Below, piece by piece: positions 1 to 12,500 of a stretch of 64,000 bases of DNA. This DNA comes from Siphonodentalium dalli. Lineage: Eukaryota; Mollusca; Scaphopoda; Gadilida; Siphonodentaliidae. Both the position numbers and the translations under genes were made by a program. A model generated the notes under the pieces. The model saw nothing but the letters and a program-made list of their open reading frames with translations. It was not told the origin of the DNA and did not search any database. The first letter of the stretch is position 1; every line of letters begins with the position of its first letter. The stretch spans positions 4,923,784 to 4,987,783 of the forward strand of contig CP136066.1 of NCBI GenBank assembly GCA_032622095.1, written 5' to 3'.

Positions 1-483
1 AGTTTATGGAGATGCCGTTCCAGGCTATCCATTCCTAGGGGTCCCCGGTGGATCAATCGGAAATATGCATGTATACCGTCAGATCTAGAAGTCGTCCAAC
101 AATATAACACTTTCTGCTCAACTCGACTGGAGGGTATGTCTGCATGTTGGTTATGATTTTATAGACGTTTGTATTTGTGCACCTGCGAGTGCAGTGTGTC
201 CCAATCAAAGAGGGGGGGGGGGTAATCAGAGCCGGCTAGCCAATACGATATATAGTTCCTCTTGTAATGATTACATTGACTACATACCGGAGATATTCAG
301 ATCATTCATCGCACCTCATTAGTTCCATACACGTGCTTATTAACGAGCATTTTAAACGGATAAATGTGTTTATTAAGATCGATAGTATACAAATGCAAGT
401 ATCGTAATGCCCTATTCGTAATATTTATCAGTAGTAGTTCATTATGCGAAAGATGTCTAATGTTTGTTGTTTGCTCTTTACAG
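1..483. other. Upstream intron sequence, no exon recognised
   Basis: It contains an 11-bp G run at 212-222. Frame 2 is open from position 2 for about 28 codons (VYGDAVPGYPFLGVPGG), but I found no donor in the phase 1 needed to join the sushi exon. I treat the stretch as intron. Confidence 0.4.
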
Positions 484-687
484 ATTGCGAACAAATTGTC
501 GCCAACAACGATGACACAGTGATAGTAAACTCCTACGGTAACCAGACGGACGGTGAATATGTTGATGGAAGCGTCGTGGATATCGGCTGCAAGCGATTCA
601 CATTTCGACTCACCGGTCCGAGAACGGTCACGTGTAACAATGGAACGTGGAACGAAGACGTCTCAACTAGTAACCTAAACTGTGAAT
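484..687 (+). CDS. Exon: complete sushi/CCP domain
   Basis: The 204-nt phase 1/1 exon starts after TTTACAG and ends before GTTAGT. It encodes 68 residues with the four sushi cysteines at about residues 2, 36, 51 and 67, the conserved Trp at 56 (GTWN) and the Gly/Tyr framework (DGEYVDGS, GCKRFTFRLTG). In this family Cys1 pairs with Cys3 and Cys2 with Cys4. Two N-glycosylation sequons are visible, NQT (20-22) and NGT (53-55). One exon per sushi domain in phase 1/1 is the usual metazoan arrangement, so more sushi or other extracellular exons may lie upstream. Reading on past 687 meets a stop within two codons, which supports the donor. Confidence 0.9.
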
Positions 688-3600
688 GTTAGTAAACTAT
701 ACATTAATAATAATAATATCAAATAATATCGATAATGCCTAAATTATCTTGGGTCTGTCTCAATAAAACCATACACATATGGATATCATTGGAACCGGCT
801 CATTGACCACATTGTGATGGTTACAGTTATGCCCTGCCAATGCATTCTCTTATATATGCGAGTCGACCATAGGTCGCCTCGCATATATAAGAGAATGCAT
901 TGGCCTAAAAAAAATCTTTTTTTAACACTTTTTACCATTTTTTCTTACATTCTTTAACAATTTTATAATTTTTAAGGTGTTAAGCCAATGCATTCTCATA
1001 AAATGCCAGGGGAGTAATCGAACTAAAGTCAAGGTGGTCAACAAGGCAAAGACAGTTGCGTTTCCCAGGATATTTATTCGGTTATTACAATTTACAAGTA
1101 TGCGTTAGTGTAGGATTTACCGAAAATATTTAATTACTTCAGAAATATGATGGATGTATTTCACATTTTTAAAACCATCAAATATTATGTTCACTTTGTG
1201 CACCATGCTTCAATATTTGTGAATGACTAGCGCAAATCGGTGGGACGTATACCACATGTCACAACACGTGCATACGTTGATGATGTGTGTGTCATGCATG
1301 ATATATGTACACTTCGGAAGCCGTATATTGACATCCAGTATCACGCACATGATTTTGATTTCATCACAACTCATAATCAATGGAAAACTTATGATCTTGT
1401 TTTCAGGGACGGGAGAATATTCAACAGAAGAAATAATAGTCCTCGCGGTGGGAATATCGGCCGCAGCTTTAATGGTAATAATTCTGATGGGCATAATAGT
1501 CTACCTTATAGTCTACGGCAAGAAGAAAGAGGATGACGAAAAACGGTAAGAAATTCTAAATCCACTATCCTGATTGAAAATTTATAATTTATTAAATACG
1601 CATGATAACCAATATTATATTACTATATTATTCCGACCGCAAACAACAAATTTGTTAATATATGACAGATTAGATGGTATGCTTTCACAATTGTTGACGT
1701 TGACCATTTCATATATTCCACATTATCGAAACCAACTACTCTTTTACATTGTTCAAAATATATTTAAGATATAAAACGTTTCATTTAAAACAATATTCTA
1801 TTAAATGACATGATACGTATAGATGATGATCTCGGGATCGGTAATCACAATTTACCAATTACACCTCAGCAGCCATCACCACCATTCGTGTCTGCATTAT
1901 CTATGTTATCTTGTTCAAACATGTGTGTATTTATTGTTAGTAGATGGACCACAATAAGTTGATATAACGTGTGCCCCAATCCCTTGTAACTCTTGTTGCA
2001 ATAAATATGTTTAATCCACACGATTCATTTTCAAATCGGATGGGACATAATGAAGCAGAACCGTGCAAGCTTGTTATGGGCATTGTAAATGTGCGAATCG
2101 AAATTACATATAATTAATATGGAATTAGTTGTTATCATAAGACAACATGGTTCATTCATACTTATGATAATCAATATATATCCTACTATGTTTTTGAAAC
2201 CAGAGAGAACTACACGATGACACGCATATGACGTTGTCCGTAAAGTTTCGTTTAAATCTACATGGTGACGTTTTATGAATGAAGTGAACATGACGCAACG
2301 GACACGCTTCGACAATTGATATCTCAATCGGAGAACTTCCAACTCGCTGTCAAGCCTAACCTAATATACGTATGTGTGCCAGACGCAGGACAGTGGTATC
2401 CAATAGTCAGCTAGCTATGTTATATTTCCGAACGTGGTGTTACAGCTATTTAGTTAGTTTTCAATCAGGCATGAAACGTGCCATACTGAAGACAGCAATA
2501 CATAATTATCTACCATAACATGGTGTGTGTGTCCGACGAATATACAATATGGAAAGCAGTTTTTATGTGTTCCAGAAATAAACGATATTGGCATAAAGAT
2601 ATTCATCAAATTATCGCAACTTTCACTCCAGTTGGTTATAGTACACCAAATATAAAAAATACCCCCTTGGTGTGCTGTCATCCACACTCAAGTCAGCATA
2701 ACATCACATCTGGCAGCTGAATGGTTGATTATGATTGGGATAAAATTAATGCAAAAACAAGAAAAAATCAAAGCCACCATGGAAATATTATACCTAGATG
2801 AATATTGATCCAGAGTGGGTGAAATAATTAACCTGGCATTTAATGGGGGTATGTTTGAAAATTTGGTGATGATTTTTTGTGCGGAATTAGGGCAGTATCA
2901 AAAGCGGTACATTTAAAGACGGAAAAGGCACACGGACCTATTAATTGTTTTGGGTCATATTGGGTCCAAAGAGTCATTCTTCAAAATTGACTAGGTTAGA
3001 AAGTCCCTGCATTCACAATGAATCGAGCATAGCCCAGGACATTAACACTGTCGCCTATGGAGAATAACTGGTGTACTGTAACTAGTTGGGGATATCGCAG
3101 CTCAGGAACCATTGCGGAAAATGCGCGTACTCTGCTGTCGATCCAAGGGGGATTATTCTAAACGAAACCGGGAATATATTGTGTGAGATAACTATTATAG
3201 GCAACTAAATAGAGTTACGCTTCCTTAATATGTGCAGTTAGGAATACGTTTGAAATTGCCCAAGCTGCTGATCCATGCATTATATCCGAAGGACATTTAC
3301 AAGGACGGTAAAAGGAAACCATGCGCTTATAATGGGGTGCACGTAATTATTGAGGTTCACGATTTTAGTCTAGAAAACAACTTGATAGGGCTTGCGTTAG
3401 TGTTTACCAAATGGTGGATCGGGTAGCGTTCTAATTTGATTAACTCATCGCCGGTGGGAATTACACGTAAAACTGTGGAAGACAACATTTGCCTCTTGAA
3501 CATGCCCATAGGCATACAATTATGTATACATCAATCATCCATTATTTACGCTTATATTCTGACATATAAGTAAAGGGACTATATGCCATTACGAAATGCA

Positions 3601-6600
3601 ATTCATTGTGAAACAAGCTTGTTTTTTGTTTCGGTTCAATCATAGCCAATTTACAATCGTCACACAAGACACAATACAGTACAATTCAGAAAACGAGGAA
3701 TTATCTCATATTAGGTTATCGGGCATAAACAGGAGTTGGTCGTAATAAGTATATACAATGCATCACTCTTGTCGTATTGATCTTGAATCGTTAATTTCGC
3801 TACGTATATTGGAAACTGATCGAGTGGGGTCAAGTGTCAGGTCGCAAACAAACAGGTAGTAACAATTCAGTTCATCTGATGCGTGGACTGCCCAACAGTG
3901 ACTCATTATTATAGGTTACTGTTGGACAGTCCATGCCCCAGACGGCTGACAATAATAATAAGATACAAAAATTTACATAAAAACAAAATCTAACTGGGAA
4001 AAAAACATGAAAAAGCAATAAAGACACCACCACATGTGTATGCCAAAGATGGGGAAATGGCTTATATAAGCGTCACACTTTCTGCCAAATCCCATTATCT
4101 AAAATAATTGTCTTTATATATTATACAACTCTGTTAATTTATGTGCATTATTTATAGAAATAAATATGTTTACACCAAGACGTTAGAACTTGATAAAGAT
4201 TCCAACATGGTGCGCACGCGGAGTAAGGGTACATGTTATATGAAGGTTGTTTTATTTCAGCATAAACTTTGACGAACCGTCGCCTCCCCCGTCCCTCGTA
4301 AACACAAATGTTAGAAAGTATACTCAGTACGGAGACAGAGGACCGCCACGATACAGGGAGTAAGTGTCATGAATGTGTTTCAAACAAAACCGGTCACTGC
4401 AAATACGGGGAGGAAACATTTCTGGTCAACTGGGCGATCATTGGGCGATAACTTGGACTGGTGGTGGCATTGTCACAATATTCGAGCACATGTATTGTTA
4501 CATGTAGCGTTTCGAGCAGATCACACTTTTAGTCAGTTTTTCACCGGCGATCACATTCGTACATGGCATATCATATTATCACATAGAACGTGACTAGTAT
4601 GCCATACTTTAGAAGACGAACATTTAAATAAAACAAACAACTTCAAAATGTGTACAATACAAGTTCAGAATCTATGTCTATTAATATTACATCTGAACAT
4701 GCTGACTACAATCTTAGTGTAACGCTACCTTGTGACAATGACACCCTCGCCATATGCCAGTAACTTGATTTCTTTGGAAACATAGTTGAAATTAGACTAT
4801 ACGTTGTAGGGTGTTTTACATACGTCCGCAAACCAACTTATGGTATGTCCACCTTTTTCGGTTTCCGTCTGTTTCATATAGATATAGTGCACCTGGATAC
4901 CAGAGTGAACATTTCCCAGATATGATTAGTTTCAATGTAATGACAGCATATGCTAAGTAACAAAGTGCTAAGTCTACCAGAGCAGTCAATTAAATACTAC
5001 ATATATATGACGTATTAACGTGAACGTGAACGTGAACGTATCATTCCTGTCCACCGTATCTCGTATTGTTCGTCGGTGGATTTTGGCCGGTTTTGTTTGG
5101 ACATACTTGTTGCTAGTGGCACCTGGACACAACAGCTTGTGTAGTTGATAATAGCTAGCCATATTACTAACATATTTGACAGTTGAAACCACGGTGTTGA
5201 TACAGCTGCACCAAATTTCCCCGGATGTGCCTGTAATGTACACGTACATAACATGCACATGTTCGTAAACTACAGTCGCATATCCCCAAGACCGAACGCA
5301 TATACTTGTTTCTGTTTCCAATTCTCGAATTTCAGGAGTAAATCATTAGATTATTAAAGTTTCATCTCCCCCTGAATAATAGTTAGTCACCACCTGTAAC
5401 ATATTACTTAGGCCTGCACAATACTACACAGACAATATTGTTACTGTGCAATATTTCTTTTTGATTTGTCCACCTGAATAAAAGTTGTTCACCGCATGAA
5501 ACATGGATTAGTCTTGCAAAATACAAACAAAACCATATTTATGTTGGGAAACCTTTTGTTTTGTAAAATGCGTCCTGCAATAATGATACTAGGGATTCTT
5601 GTTTGGGCGTACGTGCAGTTGTTGGGAGAGTATATGTGAACGCCCAGCCCAACTCGGCAACCCCTTTTCACTACAAACTATATATCATCGCATTTACTGT
5701 TGATCACATCATGTTTTATTTACGAGTTAACTAACCTTTCACGAATGCAAAATACATACTGACGTTCAAATGGAAAAGCGCAATCTGTTTGTTAATTGAA
5801 CTTAAGTCTGTCAGGAAGCCTGCATGAAAACGCTTATGGTGGCAGCGACGCGGAAATCAGACTCGGTATTATGTAAATTTGCGAGTCATGTGCAATTTTA
5901 AACTTGGCATGTAATATGTAATATGTTGCTATTGTCGAATTCCGTCATTACTAGTGATGCAGTGTATGCTGTGTTCCAGCTGCTACCATCCTGTGACGAC
6001 CTTCTATATGAACCCGACAGAGCATGAGTTCAGTATTGAGCTATTCTGGACACGTCTGATCGTTAAGATCCGAACAATGGCACAACAACAGGATGGCCAT
6101 TGTTCTCAGAAGACTTATTATTAAAATCAAATTGACATCTTAACTCGGCCATTTATATCAATTCGACGCTCACCATTTGATTGTATTGTTGAAACTCGTG
6201 CATCATTTGGATGATACTCATGTAGATATAAGCTCATAGCATGGATATTAATGCATACACTAGAATGTATTGTTTTAAGTTCCTATATCTGGGAACATAA
6301 ATATGCTCAACATATGTTAACGCATTGAGGAAACGTGAACTCTACGAAACATTCACATTTAACACTAGTCCAAATTGCCAAGTCCAATCTTGTGATATAT
6401 ATATATATATAATATGACACAATCATGACTTAGTAGCATAGAGAGCCTGACCAATAAAATATATAGCCTGTCCATAATATACTATTTCAGAAGGAACTAC
6501 GATGACCCGGAACCACCCCAATACTTCGTAAACGCAAATATAAAAGAGAGTCAATACGATAACAGAGAACCACCGAGGTAATGGATACGCGCTACACGTA

Positions 6601-9498
6601 CCCACCCTGGTTAAGCGGTCCTGCTAATTTGATATGATGACCCATGTGTCCTGCTGAATTGCTGATTTTGATTGCAATGTTGCTACGAACAAGTACCGTT
6701 ATTTGATTTAAAGTTTTCATTTGGTGGTGTTTAGCTCATCTGAACAAATCGAGGAAAAGCCACCATGCATGTGTGTACAAGATTTAAAAATATGTATATT
6801 ATTGCTCTATATTGCGCATATGTTAATAATGGCTGTGTTGGAATAGACAAACCGGCCATACATGCAACTGAGATGGCCATTTATGCTGTTTTGAAAAAAA
6901 GTGCAACCATTATTTACTAAAATCGCTCCCATTAGCCCAACACCGCAAACATGTAAGGTTTTGAAAATATATAACGGTACGTGTTATTAACCGCATCGAT
7001 TTGATCACACAAGCATCATAGCAATCCAATATGACCCACCTGCAACAAAGCCAATTAGCAGGAGCACTTAATTAAACCAAAGCCAATTAGCAGGACCACT
7101 TAATTAAAGCAAAGCCGGTTAATATGAATGACGTCATGCGTGCTACCAATAATGTTCATCTCAAGTCATATTCACCAAGTTGGACTGGTTTATATACAAG
7201 GTGATTGTTTAGTAGTAGCCCAATGCTCGTGGTTTAATCTGCCTTCGCTGGCGTTCACATCGGCACACACTGTCGATTGCTGGCGTTCACATCGGCACAC
7301 ACTGTCGATTGCTGGCGTTCACATCGGCACACACTGTCGATTGGCCTATTTGATTGGACCATTATACCGCGACATTGTCTATCCGACGAGGACCACGTCG
7401 ATGAACGCATATACCATGGCTATTGAGCGTGGCCTAGTAAAATCACCTGGTTTATAAACTAGTTTCACGTGGTGAATATGACTGCGGGTGTTTGTGATTG
7501 CTACTGGTCTGATATTTTGTTGTTTTGGGGCACATTATCATCTTATCTGCACCTTAATGTGGGCAAGACATGATGTTAACCGGTTTTGATTGAAATAACG
7601 TGTATCTACATGTAGATAGCGCTTACATAACGTGTTCCACATGCGTAACCGAGCCAGTCTAACATGCTTTAACACTCGTCAGATGGAGCGGACTTGAGTC
7701 CAAACGTCATACGTATCCTATCTGACTCATAGTTTCATGATGTTGTTAATTTAGAAATAATATGTGTACAATCAGGTAATAAAACTAATACAACTTAAAT
7801 AAAACATGTTTAAGCAAGTTCGTCAATACATACACGGGACGACACGAGTTTGTTAATGGTTTTGTATACGACATGAGTGAGGTACATGTATCGTCACCCC
7901 GTGCCCCGTCCTATAATACCTTGATAACGTTGAATGTAAAAACTTATATTGTCATGATTCATGATGATTGCTATCCAGGCGTCATGTCATGAGGTAGTCA
8001 TAACATATAACATATCACAAACAAATTATAGGAAACTGATATCTGTTTAGAAATTTAGATACTTGTTCTGTCTCATCGTCATTTTTATTTTCATTCAACA
8101 ATTTTCATTAAATGATAAAACAGCAATAATTATTATCCAATGATATTGCAGTAGCACTATTAGGCCCGTTCCAAACGACGGATTTTTGTCGACTCGAATC
8201 TAATACCAGACCCACAATTGTATTAAATGCGTCTAAAATGCGACGTTTGAAACAATTAGATCCGTGTCAGACGCATCACAGACGAATCTCCGTCCAATTC
8301 AGACGAATCTTCGTCGGTGATGCGTCTGAAATCCGTCTTGGTTTCAAACGACGGATTTTTGTCGACTCGAATCTAATACATGTGACGAGAAGAGCCGAAA
8401 GTTTCCGAATAACGAATGCAAATGCTATGATAATGATATGATAATGGTATAATAATGAGGGAGTTCCCCTTATCTGCGGAAATACCCACATGGCGTCATT
8501 TGTCGCACGCTCTCTTTGTTATAAAGAAAGATATATCTATAAGAATTGCTTGGGTAACATAGTGAAAATTTTAATTATTATGGCAGTTTGATTTCTCAAC
8601 GAACATGGCATGTCACTGACTCACATCTTATAATGGATATATTATCAATGATTTATAATAATTCATATATACCGGTATAAGGGATATGGGTTGTAGCAAC
8701 TGATTTATAATAATTCATATAGACCGATATTCCTTATTGTAAGGGATAGGGGTGGTAGTCTCTGATGTATAATAATTAATATATACCGGTATTACTTATT
8801 ATAAGGGGTAGGGGTGGTACCACTGATTAATAATAATTCATATATACCGGCATTACTTGTTATGAGGGGTATATGGGTGGTAACCTCTTATTTATAATAA
8901 TTCATATATTCCGGTATTACTTATTATAAGGGGCAGAGTGGTAGCCTATGATTTATAATAATTTATATATACCGGTATTTTACTTATTATGAGGGGTAGG
9001 GATAGTAGCCTATGATTTATAATATTCATAGATAACGGTATTCCTTATTATAAAGAATATAGGGTGGTAGCCTATGATTTATAATAATTAATATATTCCG
9101 GTATTCCTTATTATAAGGGGCAGAGTGGTAGCCTCAGATTTATAATAATTCATATAAACCGGTATTACTTATTATGAGGGGTATGGATAGTAGCCTATGC
9201 ATTATAATAATTCATATATACCGGTATTCCTTATTATAAAGTATATAAGGTGGTAGCCTATGATTTATAATAATTAATATCTTCCGGTAATCCTTATTAT
9301 AAGTGGTATAGGGGGTGGTAGTCTCTGATTTATAATAATTCTTGTATACCGGTAATTACATGCATGGTATACACATATATAGATGGCAATTGGTTGCACG
9401 ATATAACATTTATTTGTAGCTCCTATTATAGTATATTATATACCTGCATGTACTATATACATCCTCATATACATGAGCACATATATTCGCGCTGCAGT

Positions 9499-9538
<40 letters not shown>

Positions 9539-12500
9539 ATTTATACTGTATTTTAGTATATATATGTATAACATATACCGGTATATATAGGCCTCTATAT
9601 CTACGCGTGACCAATTTTTTACGGTTACCGGGAATCCACCTTTAAATAAATCGACCGATGTATTAGATTCGACGCGACAAAGATGCGTCCGTCTGTAACA
9701 AAATCGACCGCAGACGCATCACCGACGGATTTAATACAATTAGATTCGAGTCGACAAAAATCCGTCGTTTGGAACGGGCCTTATGTTGTTGATAAAAGTT
9801 GCAATGTAGTTTAAGCATAAGTTTAATTTGAAAGTATGACCACTGACCAGGGGAGCTCAGAGCCAGAAAGGAAGGTGTTTTCCTGGGAGATGGTAGGAAG
9901 ACGACCAAAAGGTCATGCCACCTCCCAGTAATGTAGTATCGCTATATTTGTTTGTTACTGTTTTACCATTGTTATGTTGATATATACATTACAAGTACAC
10001 AAACTTGAAACTTGAAACTTGGAATAACAAATTACAAGGTTTATTTAGGCACATGCATGGCTTTATTTGTCAGCTGTGATGACGGTTTACGTTATAGTTC
10101 CGGTTTCATAATTGAGGCGAACACCAATTGCGTCATGTGACGTCAGCGTACGTCATATGTGGGTCATACGGATATGTAAACGTAAGACAACAAGAACACT
10201 GTAAATATATGGAAAAGCGTGTAATAAAGTATGTTCAAACCAAATATCGACGACATATTCGAGCATACATTTACCGGTAACTCTAACACGACGTGTTCAG
10301 GTTTAAATTAGTCAAGATGCCATGGAAACGATATTTCCAGACGTGACTGATTGCATTACATTATTTTGTTAAATTTAGAAACAATGTTGATCATCTACTT
10401 AGGGTATAAGCTATGCAGGCTCCTCTCGTATAATACTAATATACACCCACATAGTGTACACAAATGCACCAAACCAAAGCTCGTGTGTGCCTGATGCCTC
10501 ATATCTTGCTTTTTAGTTTGCTTTAACTCATGTTTGCTAACTTTGCAACATTTTACACAACCACCAAACCACCAACCTTATCCTCACTGTTATCCTAGTA
10601 TGACATGCAGATTGTAATATTGTTGCAAATGGCATGTTAATTTTAGGTTGGGTATGAATATTGCTGTATCACCATTCAGCTGCCATGTTTTAGTTTTTGC
10701 TGATCCTAGTTTGGGGGGGGGGCGTCACATGGGAAAATCAGTCTACTAATATGCATTTGGTGTAGTTTAACCTGTCAAATAGCTCAACATAAGTTGGGCC
10801 GTCTGGCGACACCGCGATAATCCTTTCATGGTGGGAGTTTCCTGATTGTTTGCGAAAAACCTGTGCCATTCACTTATTTTTGCTAGTCGACCATAGGTCG
10901 CATCGCATATATATAAGAGAATACATTGGCCTAACAAATTTAATATTATTTTTATAAGATGATAAAAAATTGTTAAATAATGTAAGAAATAATGATAAAA
11001 CAATGATAAAAATGATTAAAGAATGTAAGACAAAATGATAAATGTTGATAAAGAATTAAGAAAAATGATAAACAATTGTTTGGCCAATGCGTTCTCTTAG
11101 ATGTGCGAGGCGAACTATGTTCGACTCACATATATAAGAGCATGCATTGGCACAGGATCTTTAATGTTGCGCCAGCGCAGCTCCCGCCATGAAAGGTTAA
11201 AGTGACATCTTTGTCAGTTAACCCCAGGTCGGATATAAATATTTCTGTATTTCTGTTGTTGTACATGGACAGATGAACGAGAACAAGAAGTCAGCACTAA
11301 CGCCATGGTCTGCTTCAGTCAGAGTTAAAGTTTAATTGCTATTGTCCTTTGTACCCCAGTCGGTAATCCATAGTTGTAAATATTACGTGTATAGTTCGTA
11401 CTTAACCCTTTCGTGATGGGAGCTGCGCTATGCAGCATTGATGACCATGTGTTGGTGCATTCTCTTATATAAGCGACTCTACAATAGGGACCGTCATATA
11501 TATAAGACAATGAACTGGCTTACAAGGTCAATGTAATTGGTGTTATGCCAATGCATTTCAGTATATATGTGAGGATCCCCATTGGAGACTCGCATATAAA
11601 GGGCTGCATCACCCCCGATCAGACTTGCTTTGCTATTAATATTACATGCACATCATTAAAGTGTAGCTTTCTGTCGAAAATCGTGATATTAATTGCTGAT
11701 GATTACCACATTAAACAACTCACTGTTTATGATATGAATTGCTGATGATCACTACATTAAACAACTTACTGTTTCTGATATTAATTGCTGATGATCACTA
11801 CATTAAACAACTTACTGTTTTTGATATTAATTGCTGATGATCACTACATTAAACAACTTACTGTTTCTGATATTAATTGCTGATGATTACTACATTAAAC
11901 AACTTACTGTTCATGATATTAGTCGCTGATGATCACTACAATAAACAACTTAATGTTAACTGCTCTTCAGTTCGGACCTGGGAAAGGGCGTCAGGATATA
12001 TATTGGCGCGTATATATATATCTACAGTGTGGAAATGTCAAACAGGAAGAAGAGGTTTTTTTTTTTTGTTCTTGAAAGGGGGGATTTCAGTTCAAAATTG
12101 AATAATTTCAATCACGTCCTCGACTCATAAGGCTACAATTTTAAAACTATGGCCATATAGAGTTTGTCGGTTTTGTTAACATTGTTCAACAATTCGTATA
12201 CTTGTTGTATATTTGAGACAAGTGTGACATATATGTCCCAATGAGTAGGGTGCATGAAATTTTCATGAGAAGAGATACTGGTCTTGTTCAAATGATGACA
12301 CATGTTATGTTATATTACAGGGGCGATCTCCGTGAGTTAGGAGAACCCAGAGACTACGTGGACGCCGAGCCACCTTATAGGTACTCTAACGGGGGAAACC
12401 GAGCGACAGATGATGGATATACGTTCTATTCCGGGAATAAACAAAATTATTCCAACAGAGCGTACGAGCCAGGATATGACGAGTAAGTGGTTATATATAA

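Larger units (their letters stand above)
6578..8162. other. First part of a 5.7-kb intron
   Basis: Apart from the two short tandem repeats at 7045 and 7248, I see no gene, RNA or element here. The downstream boundary is the target duplication of the Harbinger-like element. Confidence 0.4.
8163..9780. mobile_element. Harbinger-like non-autonomous DNA element with 42-bp perfect TIRs
   Basis: The ends are perfect inverted repeats of 42 bp (8163-8204 and 9739-9780) starting GGCCCGTTCCAAACGACGGA. The flanks are TTA at 8160-8162 and 9781-9783, a three-base target duplication. GG-C-rich termini and a TTA/TAA duplication are typical of the PIF/Harbinger (Tourist-like) superfamily. There is no transposase. 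The left end carries a second, internal copy of the inner TIR (8345-8381) and a TCAGACGCATCAC hairpin (about 8265-8330); the right end has a matching decayed block (9655-9735). The centre is a 12-copy minisatellite plus TA-rich DNA. It is intronic to the sushi gene. Confidence 0.85.

Noticed and set aside
1-85. An additional upstream exon of the sushi gene
   Set aside because: Frame 2 is open, but no donor in the needed phase 1 was found and the peptide shows no sushi cysteines.
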